27,500 nucleotides of DNA from Chrysomallon squamiferum. Taxonomy: Eukaryota > Mollusca > Gastropoda > Neomphalida > Peltospiridae. Of this stretch, positions 19,021 through 27,500 are shown piece by piece (the first letter of the stretch is position 1; every line of letters starts with the position of its first letter). The position numbers and the translations under genes are program-made. The notes beneath the pieces are model-generated. The model ran no database searches and had not been told where the DNA came from. It worked only from the letters and a program-made list of their open reading frames with translations. Location of the stretch: assembly GCA_012295275.1 (NCBI GenBank), contig CM022672.1:18297394-18324893 (forward strand). Direction: 5' to 3'.

Positions 19021-19510
19021 ACCAATACTACCGCCATGCTAACGTTAATTCCATGGTAACAGTTAAATTGTGCTAAGATGTTATTAACCATTCTTTTTGT
19101 TATAAGGATCACTCAAACAGCTACATAGAAACAAAGCAAATAGCTTCTTTCTTTGCCTTCTCTCCGAGGTACAACGAACTCTGTTTTCCTATGGGAGTAC
19201 CGCCGCCCCGTTACGAATTAGTTTTATTTACTCTGTGCTGATAAACGTATACATCATTACCTGGTGGCTGAGATAGATAGAGCGAGGTTACCAAGATACG
19301 TATGGTGCGAATAAAAACACTTTTTATTTTATTTTATTTTATTTTTTTTTTTTTTTTTTAGCTTTATATCGGTTTTGTGTGTAATTTATTACACACAGGA
19401 GATTACTACGGGCAATTCACTTTTAATGTCCTGTTAAATTTGCTCGATTAAAGGCTGCTTAAAATGTATCAAATAGAACTTTTTTTTTAATTTTTTTTTT
19501 TTTTGTGTTT
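19021..19510. other. Spacer with ATTTT repeat and T runs
   Basis: No gene seen. (ATTTT)n at about 19322-19342 runs into a T run to 19359; another T-rich part lies near 19480-19504. A short inverted pair GTGTGTAATTTATTACACAC occurs at about 19377-19396. Confidence 0.6.
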
Positions 19511-19514
19511 GGCT

Positions 19515-19540
19515 TGTGTGTGTGTGTGTGTGTGTGTTTG

Positions 19541-19581
<41 letters not shown>
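19515..19581 (+). repeat. (GT)n microsatellite, two blocks
   Basis: GT blocks at about 19515-19536 and 19542-19581, separated by TTGTT. Confidence 0.97.
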
Positions 19582-19583
<2 letters not shown>

Positions 19584-20100
19584 ATTTAATCAGGAAATAA
19601 TGTGTGCCAAAAGGACATGTTAACATATTTTGATATTTACTATTAAAACTTTCGACGATATTCAGTTCTCTGTGCATATTCTATTTCATTCTGCATTAAT
19701 TTATTTTGTTTTATTTTTTATTGTCATGAGTATATAAAAAAGTATGTATACATGTGAAATGTGTTGGTATGTATGTATGTATGTAAGAATGTATCTATGT
19801 AGATAGGTAGGTAGGCAGGCAAATATGTTTGCATGTATGTATATGTTTATATGACTGAAGAGTTTTACGTTTTGATTTCTTCACTAATTTAAGGGTTTTA
19901 CAATGTCTTTTAACAAAGAAATAACTTGATAATTTATGTTTACTTAACATTAGCCATACTATTTTAAGTAGCAATTTCATTTTATGTGATAAGATAACAT
20001 AATACATTTTGTTTGTCTATTTGAAGATAGGAAATAATACTACTTCTACTACTGCAATGCGGAATTGCTGATACCATTTTAAACCATTTCTACAAACACA
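19582..20100. other. AT-rich spacer with short TATG and TAGG runs
   Basis: TATG units near 19768-19784 and TAGG/CAGG units near 19803-19820. No gene seen. Confidence 0.6.
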
Positions 20101-20101
20101 T

Positions 20102-20103
<2 letters not shown>

Positions 20104-20145
<42 letters not shown>
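20104..20145 (+). repeat. (CA)n microsatellite
   Basis: About 20 CA units, followed by imperfect CA to about 20164. Confidence 0.96.
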
Positions 20146-20146
<1 letters not shown>

Positions 20147-20329
20147 AACACACAAACACACACAAGAAATACCTACACCAACAACAACGGCAACAAAAGA
20201 ACGGGAAGAAAAAAAAAAAAAATGAAGATGAAGAAAGAAATAACTTCAGATGGACAGTTTATTGAAGAGCCAAACTCTCTCTGCCTGTTATCTAGATAAC
20301 AAATTTTTACTTTACTAGATTGCTCTTCG

Positions 20330-20655
20330 TACTGTTTTTACCCGCAAGCCCAGCCTTGATCAGTCCAGGAATCGGAGCAATAGCTTTAATCTAATCAACG
20401 TGACATGCAGCAGAATGGCAGGCGTTCTCCAGTACAGCTTCCCTTGCGTTGCGCCGCGAATAATGCATTCAAGGGGATCGTGTTGGTTTTTGACAGCCTC
20501 TCGAAAACATATAACTTACAGAGCGCAGCGTTTGCTGCTCAATTCGTAAATCTTCCTTTCATTCGGGATTTGTTAGATTGTCACAGACGCTGGTATTTCC
20601 AAGACTTAGTTGTTTGGTTCGTTATCAAGAACCATGTTTTATCTCGCTCGCTTAA
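20330..20655. promoter_or_regulatory. CpG-retaining unique stretch
   Basis: GC-richer, repeat-free sequence with GCGTTGCGCCGCGAA near 20446-20460. The forward frame at 20405-20719 is open for about 85 residues before it becomes a poly-Cys translation of (TTG)n, but shows no recognisable domain. Flanking splice signals are not convincing. Candidate regulatory DNA or an unrecognised exon. Confidence 0.25.
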
Positions 20656-20662
20656 ACGCTTT

Positions 20663-20690
20663 TGTTGTTGTTGTTGTTGTTGTTGTTGTA
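20663..20690 (+). repeat. (TTG)n microsatellite
   Basis: About nine TTG units, followed by a T run (20703-20713). Confidence 0.95.
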
Positions 20691-20834
20691 GTTTTGTTGT
20701 CATTTTTTTTTTCCCTTAATTCATTTTGAATATTAGTTTCCTGGATGTTGTAAATATTCGTTTCTTTAGTATCTTTATACAAACAGTATTCTTTAATCGT
20801 AATTATGATATTTAATAAAGTTTTTGTGATGTTA

Positions 20835-21260
20835 TATATATATCTTGGGTATCGTATTCTGTATTATGTTGTACGTAGTATTATATATTGTATCGTACGT
20901 TATCGTATTAAATATTTCATCGTCCAATTCATATCGTGTAACAGATTGTATTTATCGAATCGCGTATTACATTGACTGTATCGTGTATTACGATATCACG
21001 TTAATGTTTGTGTTCTATTATATTATATCGTCCGTATCGTGCTGTGTATTATGTTTCACATCGTATTATTTATTACATTGTGTTTTACATTGTTCGTACA
21101 GTATTGGGCCGTAACGTAACAGATTGCTATATGCGGCTTGACGTTAAGTCTTGTAATGCATTATATCATCATATAATATCGATCGTCTTGTTAACTCTAC
21201 GAGTGCCTTATGTCATTCAAATTGTGTATTATTTTCCACGTCACATCATATCACTTAATA
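20835..21260 (+). repeat. Decayed TATCGT / GTATTA array
   Basis: The words TATCGT, TCGTATTA, CGTGTATTA and ATTACATTG recur every 10-20 bases over about 400 bp, with no fixed period left. It looks like an old short-unit satellite degraded by point mutation. Forward frames at 20845-21114 and 21008-21316 are tyrosine/isoleucine-rich because of it. Confidence 0.6.
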
Positions 21261-21480
21261 TATTGTTAATATTTTTTGTTCTAGATGTAACAAGGATTTT
21301 TAATAGTTCTTTTTGAATACTGGCTTTAAATACAAACTGAGATATTAACTAAAACGTCTTCGAAAAGGATAATGTTTTGTACATCAATAATCCAAGCACC
21401 AACATCATTACAAATCCATCGACACTCAAACTCATTATGGTTCCCTGTAGCTGCAATACATTTGCTCTCTCTCTCTCTCT
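21261..21480. other. Spacer, no gene seen
   Basis: Ordinary AT-rich sequence ending in a short (CT)n at about 21467-21480. Confidence 0.6.
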
Positions 21481-22255
21481 GTTTTGTCGATAAATGTTTT
21501 TTTAATACGTTTTCTGTTTTCTCATTTCATAATTTGTGTTAGAATTCGTTTTTATCGTTGGAAGTACCTTTTCTACACTTTTACTGACTGTTTTGTCGAT
21601 ACGTTTTCAATGGGCTTTTTGACTACATTTATTTATTATTATTATATACTTTTTTTTTTACATCTACCAGTTTTCTATCATTACTTTTGTAAGTTCGTTT
21701 CCTTTTTTCTCATTATTTTTTCAATGCATATATATATATTTTTTTTCGTTTTCTAGGTTTATTTTTCACCAATATATTTCAGTTTTTTAAATATCTTCTG
21801 TGTAATTATGGATTCTACGTTTTCGCAATATATTCCTACGGAGTTTTTTCTTTTAAAATAAATTTTCTGCGCATCCAGTACGTTTTCTTCCAACTTCATA
21901 AATATGTTTTGGCTTCATTTTACGTCTTCTCAATATTTGTACTGCGTTTTCTCAATACGTTTTCATCGGTGTTTTTTTTTTCCCCTCTACATTTCAGATG
22001 TTTTCTTTCACTCTGTTTTCCAGCTTTATATATTTTTATAACTTGCGGCCAGAGATGCAGGTTCTTTTCTTTACAGTTTCCACGCCAGACTTCCGTCATT
22101 ACTGGTATATTGTATTTTCGTATCTTTCACAGCAGCACAAAAACGATATCATCGATACTATCGATAATGTTGATCATATTAATGAAACTAATTTTTGATT
22201 TTCTTCTCTTTTCCTTTTTTTCAATTCATAACGCACATTCTTTTCATCTTTCGAT
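21481..22255 (+). repeat. Pyrimidine-rich block with recurring ACGTTTTC
   Basis: Plus strand is strongly T/C-rich. (T)ACGTTTTC or close variants recur near 21508, 21599, 21821, 21879, 21923 and 21957, often followed by TCAATA or TCATTT words. It resembles a decayed tandem array. The 236-residue forward frame at 21909-22619 is phenylalanine/serine-rich and crosses a poly(A) run; it is not a credible protein. Confidence 0.45.
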
Positions 22256-22259
22256 TAAT

Positions 22260-22443
22260 CGATTAAATCTCTCTCATCGTTCGTTTCGACCTACCGATTT
22301 AAAAAAAAAAAAAAAAAAAAAAAATCTTCCCTTTTTTACTATTCACACCCTCGTTCGTTCCATCGTTGAAGCGATTAAAAAACAAAACAAAAAAAACCTT
22401 CCCTTCTCATTCATTCGCGTGTTCTTTCTTTCCTTCACTCAAG
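22260..22443 (+). repeat. 72-77 bp tandem repeat, two full units plus a partial
   Basis: Units begin with CGATT at 22295 and 22372, and the next CGATT is at 22444. Each full unit holds CGATT, an A-rich run, CTTCCCTT, a CATTCGCG or CGTTCGTT block and a terminal AAG. A shorter preceding unit starts at 22260. The first unit carries an A run of about 24 (22301-22324), the second AAAAAACAAAACAAAAAAAA. Confidence 0.7.
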
Positions 22444-22469
22444 CGATTAATTCACTTAGGGCAATTCCC

Positions 22470-22879
22470 CCTAGCTTAATGGAATTATTAACCATTGTTT
22501 ATATGGCTAGAAGATATCGTACTGGCAAAATGGTTTCATCAACGCGCAAGGTCACAATATCCGGCCGTTACTCGGAATCACGAATATATCTATATCAACG
22601 CAAAAAACCTCCCCGATAACGGGCTTTTTATGGGTCATTTCGGAGAAACAACCGTGTGTACACTTCTTACGTGAGAATCGAAAAGTGTAATTGAAAAATG
22701 ATGTGGCGTGAGGAAATAACCTCGGCGATATGGCCCGCCTGCGATAGGAAAAACAGGGCCATTCCGCGGTTTCGCAGAAATTGACGAAATAACGTCGGTA
22801 AGGTTTTTACGCCAGTGTCGTAAATTACTGTCGTTATGGTCGAGTTCGGCTGTACGTAATGCGGGCAGTACTTGTTGTC

Positions 22880-22880
<1 letters not shown>
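22470..22880. promoter_or_regulatory. CpG-retaining island, candidate regulatory element or exon
   Basis: About 400 bp with many intact CpGs and no simple repeats, bounded by a tandem repeat and a (GA)n array. It holds CAAGGTCA (22547-22554, the FTZ-F1/NR5A/ERR-type half-site), CCGCGGTTTC (22764-22773) also found near 12358, and donor-like CAC/GTAAGA on the minus strand near 22670. Two minus-strand frames are open (22635-23003 and 22667-22963), neither recognised. Confidence 0.3.

Positions 22881-22881
<1 letters not shown>

Positions 22882-22911
<30 letters not shown>
22882..22911 (+). repeat. (GA)n microsatellite, short
   Basis: Fifteen GA units adjoining the CpG-retaining island. Confidence 0.96.
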
Positions 22912-22913
<2 letters not shown>

Positions 22914-23150
22914 AGTTTTTCTCTGGCCATAAAAATCGCGAAGGAATATGGAAGTTTTTTCAACGGAACGCGGGTTACGCCCTGACGTATGTTTGAATTT
23001 CATTTTCTGCCCGCTGCACGCTTCAGCAGGTAATCATGAACGAGTTTCGGGATCGATACGCCCCGGTGCCTTATGCGAAACTACATGGTCACAACAACTC
23101 ATAATTTTTAGGCAATTTATGTATATATACATTTATTATAATTTTTTTAA
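22912..23150. other. CpG-containing unique spacer
   Basis: Continuation of CpG-bearing sequence to about 23095 (CGGAACGCGGGTTACGCC near 22963, GATCGATACGCCCC near 23052), then AT-rich. No gene supported. Confidence 0.5.
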
Positions 23151-23157
23151 ACATATA

Positions 23158-23462
23158 TTATTACTACTACTACTACTACAACTCTACTACTGTTACTACT
23201 ACTACTACTACTACTACTATTACTACTACTACTGCTTCTGCTGCTACTACTATTATTACTGGTACTACTAGTACTACTACTACTACTGGTACTTCTACTA
23301 CTACAACTACTACTGCTACTACTATTACTACTGGTACTACTAGTACCACTACTACCACTGGTACTTCTACTACTACTACTGCTGCTACTAGGCTACTACC
23401 AGGCTACTGCCATTACTATTACCACAACTTTTACTGCTACTACTATTACTGCTGCCGTTGCT
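23158..23462 (+). repeat. ACT trinucleotide tract with 72-bp higher-order unit
   Basis: ACT/GCT/GGT triplets in register. The block GGTACTACTAGTAC, then GGTACTTCTACT, then a GCT occurs twice with a constant 72-bp offset (23261 and 23333; 23288 and 23360). This is amplification of a 24-triplet unit on top of triplet slippage. Confidence 0.85.
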
Positions 23463-23489
23463 ACTAAAAATACAAACAAGAAGTTCATA

Positions 23490-23870
23490 TTTAAATTTTA
23501 TGTAAAGAAAACACAAAAGTCTCGGTTTCTTAAAACAAATACTAGTGCTGGGAAAGAACAAGCAAGGAAAGAAACGAAAAAAACAACAATTAAAAAACAA
23601 CAACGAAAAGACAGAACTGAAAAATATTAGAACGAAAGAAATAAAGGAATAGAAAAAAAAAGTGGGAGGAAACGAAAAACGAAATTAAAAAAAAAAAGAA
23701 TGAAAAATAACAGAAAAACAAACCAAACAAAACAAAACCTGGGAAAGCATACCAAGAAATAAAAATAACAAAATAGTTTAGCAAAAAAAAGGCAGACGAA
23801 AATAAGATTCGATATTCCTAACATGCGAAAAAGAAAAAAGAAAACAATCATACAACAAATTATTTTTGCA
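23490..23870 (+). repeat. Purine-rich low-complexity block
   Basis: A/G-rich plus strand (GAAAC, AAAACAA, GAAATAAAGG-type words) of about 380 bp. Minus-strand phenylalanine-rich frames (23388-23890) are artefacts. Confidence 0.75.
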
Positions 23871-24090
23871 TCAGTTTGTTTTCCGCTCACTTTATCTTGT
23901 TATTCTTCATTTCCGTGACTCGCTCATTCTAACAGCAAAAGACGAGTGAGAAAAAAACAACAGCAGACATAATTTCATTATTTATATATTAAACAAAAAA
24001 TCTGCCGTGCTTCAACTTCTTGTACCGATTTGTATTACGTAATACTCGTCTGTTGTTTTTCTCTGATACGTTCCGTTTAAGAAAGTAAAT

Positions 24091-24324
24091 AAACAGACAG
24101 ACACACAGCCAGACGCACAAACAGACAGGAAGATAGATAGATAGATAGACAGACAGATAGAGAGACATCCAGAAAAACAGATACATACATAAGTAGATAG
24201 ATAGAAAGAGACAGCCACAGAAACAGATAGATAGACAGGCAGACAAACAGACAGAAAGATAGACACAGAGATAGACAAGATAAATAGACAGAGATAGACA
24301 GAAAGATAGACAGATAGATAGACT

Positions 24325-24373
<49 letters not shown>
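24091..24373 (+). repeat. GATA / GACA tetranucleotide array
   Basis: Interspersed GACA, GATA and GAAA units, decayed on the left and becoming perfect (GATA)n at about 24326-24373. Frames read (LSIY)n on the minus strand. Confidence 0.93.
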
Positions 24374-24374
<1 letters not shown>

Positions 24375-24627
24375 TTCCTATATCTGGTGTTTTAAAACCT
24401 GTGTGTTCTTGTTTATGGGAAGGCACTTTCTTGTTTTGGTAGGAGTAGGTTACTTAGTGAGAGCTGCGAGATTCTTCAGTCAAACGTTATCATTACAAAA
24501 TCATCTTTTACACATTAGACATCTTTAAACGTCCGTTTATAACAGCCCAACTTCAAAAGAAATTAAAATCTGTCTTTAACACAAAATTTAGCTTTTAAGT
24601 GATTTACATTTCTTTTATATTCAGTCA
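24374..24627. other. Unique AT-rich spacer
   Basis: No repeat or gene seen. Confidence 0.6.
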
Positions 24628-24831
24628 CATTATTTTTTAATACGTTTGGATAAAAACTGTTTATCCCGTTCTAATGTATAGTCAAAACGTCAGAAAACTG
24701 TCTCAACAAATAACGTGGCTAGTAAGTTATTAATCAGCTAATATTATTTTTAATAAGTTTGGATAAAAACTGTTTATCCCGTTATAACATATAGTCGAAA
24801 CTTCAGCAAACAGCGTGACTGGTAAGTTTAC
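24628..24831 (+). repeat. Direct tandem duplication, period 113 bp
   Basis: Both copies share the block TTTGGATAAAAACTG-TTTATCCCGTT (ggataaaa at 24648 and 24761), then ATATAGTC-A or a near variant, then AGTAAGTTA/GGTAAGTTT. The second copy lacks about 13 bp in its middle. Each copy holds an inverted pair GGATAAA/TTTATCC with a 5-base loop. Confidence 0.85.
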
Positions 24832-25570
24832 AGCGAAGTGACAGGACAGTTTGGAAATTTTATTAATACAACATAAAATGTCTGTGAATGTCGTATCGAG
24901 ATATTTATTACATTAAAAAAAATACGCTAATTCCTGGAAAGTTTATTTTTTTTCTTCAGTTATGCAAAACTTGAGCCTATATTCAATTTCGGGACAATCC
25001 CAGTTCAATAACTCTGCCATTATCTGTGTTATGCAAGCTTAATCACTCTTTAGTGAGAAAGAAAACAACATAAACATCGATTGTTCAATTCTAGCTTGGA
25101 GTTATTCATCAAACTAACACAGGAAGTTTCCAAACTCCATACTTTATTACTTCCTAGTTGTAAATAATATAGCTATCATTTTCATATATATACTGGGATA
25201 ATTGAGGATATATACATGCATTTAAAAAGTTTAACATTAAAATGGGTGAAATGAACTGTGAAAAAGTAGAAGAAGATGAAATGATATTAATAAAAAAAAA
25301 TGAAGGAAGAATTTGAAAAGTAAAATCTATAGGGCGGTCAATGCAGAATTCGTAAAGAAAAATTTACGTGAAAATTAATGGGTGTAAAATCTTTAAGGAA
25401 AGTTTTAATGCGTTTTTAATGTCTGTGAAGAAAATTAATGAACACTATAAATTTAAAAAAATAACACACGCACTCACAAAAAAACCCTCAAAGCAATGAA
25501 GTAAACAGATCGACATCAGATATGGGTAAATAAAAGTCACGTCTTAATAAAATATCAGAAACCGTGATAT
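24832..25570. other. AT-rich spacer, no gene supported
   Basis: Ordinary AT-rich sequence. AAAATTAATG recurs 60 bp apart at 25371 and 25431. A 24-codon frame from the ATG near 25241 (starts MGEMNCEKVEEDE) is too short and unremarkable to call. Confidence 0.6.
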
Positions 25571-25682
<112 letters not shown>

Positions 25683-26840
25683 AATAACTTTCTTCTATTC
25701 ATTTTTTTTTATTATTATCTTTTTAATTTAATTACATTTTTTTCATTTTAGTAACTTATTTTTCTGTAGAATTTCTTTTCTGGGAGACATATTTGGTTTT
25801 TAACAAATTACTTGCCCCCTAAAAATCTTGTTTTATTTATTTAATTATTCATTTATTTTTATTTTGTTTTTGTTTTGGCCTCTTAATATTAATCGTTTAC
25901 GACAACAATGGTTTTCAAATTGTAGTAAACTGTTAGTACAGAAGATTAAGTAGTTTCTGCAATACAGCAGATTTTTTTTTTCTTACATTATTTACTCGCC
26001 ATACATAAATAATAGAGTTGCTGTCCTTAGCGGAAGTCTGAGGAACAAATCTGTACAGCACTGAACATTCACGTCGATGCGAAAACCCCATGGCAGTCTC
26101 TTGTACTTCTGTGCCTTTAAATCTTAATCGTCGACTCCGCAGTATTTCACCTTTTTCTTTCTTCTTAAATTAAAGCAGGAAACAAGTACGGTATTTATAT
26201 TAACGATTTGTTTTATATATTTCACGAGTCACGCTCACGTTGAAGTCTTGAATCATTTTCTTGTTCTCGTGTTCATTAAAACAAAGACGTCTGTTAAACA
26301 ATCCAGTGTTCTCAACCCGCAGAGACCTGTTGCGTTCCCACTACATCATTTATATCTCAAGATTCCATTTGTCTTTTGACTTTTTCTTTTTCTCTTTTTG
26401 AAATTGGTGATGAAGATTAAATACGCCGATGACTGTTTGCTCGGACTGGCTTTGTCTTTCTCTCTATTTTGACTCTTCATTCTTCGAGAAACGTACTAAC
26501 GCACTCTTAGACACTCTAGGACGCATATACGAACGCGAATACACTTTCTCATAATGTATATATCTAAAGATAGAAATATCTGTGCATATTTTGACTGAAT
26601 TTTTACAGACAGAACACCGAAACGCAGACATTTATATGGTCGCGTAGTGAAAACATTACAGGAACATGTTAATTTAACGCCTCCTTATTTGTAGGTCTTT
26701 TCTCTGGACACTTACTTAATAAGTATTTACATATGTATGTACATTAAAAACTCAAAAATAGATGTACAGACGACAAAATAATGAATAAATGATAATTAAC
26801 CATCTAGTTATTTCTATGTGTTTTTGAGTGTTTCATTGTG
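25683..26840. other. Unique spacer, T-rich left half
   Basis: 25690-25990 is T-rich. 26030-26150 is GC-richer (GTCGATGCG, TCGTCGACTCCGC). 26480-26560 has scattered CpG. No long open frame and no gene supported. Confidence 0.6.
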
Positions 26841-26844
26841 AGCG

Positions 26845-26845
<1 letters not shown>

Positions 26846-26918
<73 letters not shown>

Positions 26919-26920
26919 AT

Positions 26921-26952
<32 letters not shown>
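26846..26952 (+). repeat. (TG)n microsatellite in two blocks
   Basis: About 35 units (26846-26916), GGATG interruption, then about 15 units including one TATG (26921-26952). Frames read VCVC and THTH. Confidence 0.97.
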
Positions 26953-26954
<2 letters not shown>

Positions 26955-27099
26955 TTTGTTGAGGAATACACAATACTAATCTCATTAAACACGAAACAAC
27001 AAAGAATTAAAAATAATTGGCATTTTTCATTTCTATTATCAGTTTATACATTTATGAAAACTGTTAACTATCAAAGCAGTACATTTCGCTTTCTGTGCG

Positions 27100-27500
27100 G
27101 GTTCGTTTAATTGGCTTACTCGGAAAGCCTTGCATCTGACCTTGCTCCAACTCCAATCTTATATATTTTAGCATTCATCGCGCATGGGCGGACAAATATG
27201 ATTACCGAATGTTTTGCTCGTTTTCTGTAAGTCACATATTGGCCATTCTCATCTCGTTTCTCAATTACCATTACCAGCACACGGCGCACAAAAGAACGTG
27301 GAATGGTAAGGCCAAGAATGTCATAGAAAATTAGCCGTGCATCTGTCGAAGGCGCATTTGCATTGGAGATATTTTACGAGTAAGCAGTTAGCGCGGGGGA
27401 TCTGAAATAATGGGCCCTATGATGCAAGGGGAGGTGGTCGTAAAATTGGATTAGTTTTCATGAATAGGGTTTGAATGTAGAAGTCGTTACGTTTGGCAAA
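27100..27500. promoter_or_regulatory. CpG-retaining unique stretch with homeodomain/POU sites
   Basis: Repeat-free, GC-richer sequence running to the window edge. It holds TGACCTTG (27137-27144, NR5A/ERR half-site on the minus strand), ATTTGCAT (27356-27363, the exact octamer of POU factors, reverse orientation), TTTTACGA (27372-27379) and its inverse TCGTAAAA (27438-27445), both posterior-Hox/Cdx-like, and GGATTA (27448-27453, bicoid/Otx-class). No open frame of note. Reading it as a conserved enhancer is an inference from motif density and composition. Confidence 0.35.

Noticed and set aside
20405-20719. Forward open frame in a GC-richer stretch
   Set aside because: No recognisable domain, ends as a poly-Cys translation of (TTG)n and lacks good flanking splice sites; kept only as a CpG-retaining stretch.
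21909-22619. 236-residue forward open frame, the longest in the window
   Set aside because: Phenylalanine/serine-rich reading of a pyrimidine-rich block that passes through a poly(A) run and a tandem repeat; no domain, no coding-like third positions.
25241-25313. 24-codon frame beginning MGEMNCEKVEEDE
   Set aside because: Too short, lysine/glutamate-rich as expected in A/G-rich DNA, and nothing supports translation.
27238-27315. Imperfect inverted repeat TTGGCCATTC ... GAATGGTAAGGCCAA
   Set aside because: Arms are interrupted by a 3-4 base insertion and the loop is long; not strong enough to call a hairpin.

Overview
This is a eukaryotic, almost certainly animal, non-coding segment. It is AT-rich and unusually dense in microsatellites: (GA)n, (CA)n, (TACA)n, (ATCT)n, (ACT)n and (AAT)n arrays, with long homopolymer runs. 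I could not support any intact protein-coding gene, rRNA, functional tRNA, CRISPR array or bacterial-type operon. Nearly every open frame is either a translated microsatellite (runs of SL, ER, T, S, YVCM, HTHT) or an AT-rich chance frame. The mixture of CA/TACA/GATA/ACT arrays, AT-rich DNA and a tRNA-derived SINE-like piece would fit a mollusc, perhaps a cephalopod. That is inference from texture, not an identification.

Layout. 0-6.4 kb: CA/TACA cluster, three (GA)n arrays, a (CTA)n tract, and a strongly decayed tandem array (about 5.74-6.24 kb). 6.6-7.24 kb: a CpG-retaining island ending in a strong splice-donor motif, a possible untranslated first exon. 7.25-9.5 kb: very AT-rich DNA, a purine-rich block, then CATA and CA arrays. 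9.5-13.4 kb: TATG, TACA and GA arrays around two CpG-retaining stretches. 13.4-15.4 kb: long imperfect ACT/AAT tracts and the second copy of a dispersed repeat. 15.9-16.3 kb: another CpG-retaining stretch with a 17-bp palindrome. 16.6-19.6 kb: CA, ATCT, CCAACA, CTA and GT arrays around a candidate exon (17604-17862) and a tRNA-like SINE fragment (18050-18183, minus strand). 20.3-23.5 kb: a CpG-retaining stretch, two decayed tandem arrays, a pyrimidine-rich block with a 72-77 bp tandem repeat, another CpG-retaining island and a 72-bp higher-order ACT repeat. 23.5-27.5 kb: purine block, GATA/GACA array, 113-bp duplication, AAT-AAAT-AAAAT compound array, (TG)n array, and a non-repetitive terminal stretch with several homeodomain- and POU-like sites.

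No genes can be shown to work together here. The best biological leads are two diverged inverted copies of one repeat (about 1.17-1.39 kb and 14.69-14.93 kb) whose 20-bp core is identical; CpG-retaining unique islands that look like candidate regulatory elements or a non-coding first exon; and a splice-bounded open segment containing a perfect DR1 nuclear-receptor site. All motif calls were made by eye; no alignment, scoring or database search was run.
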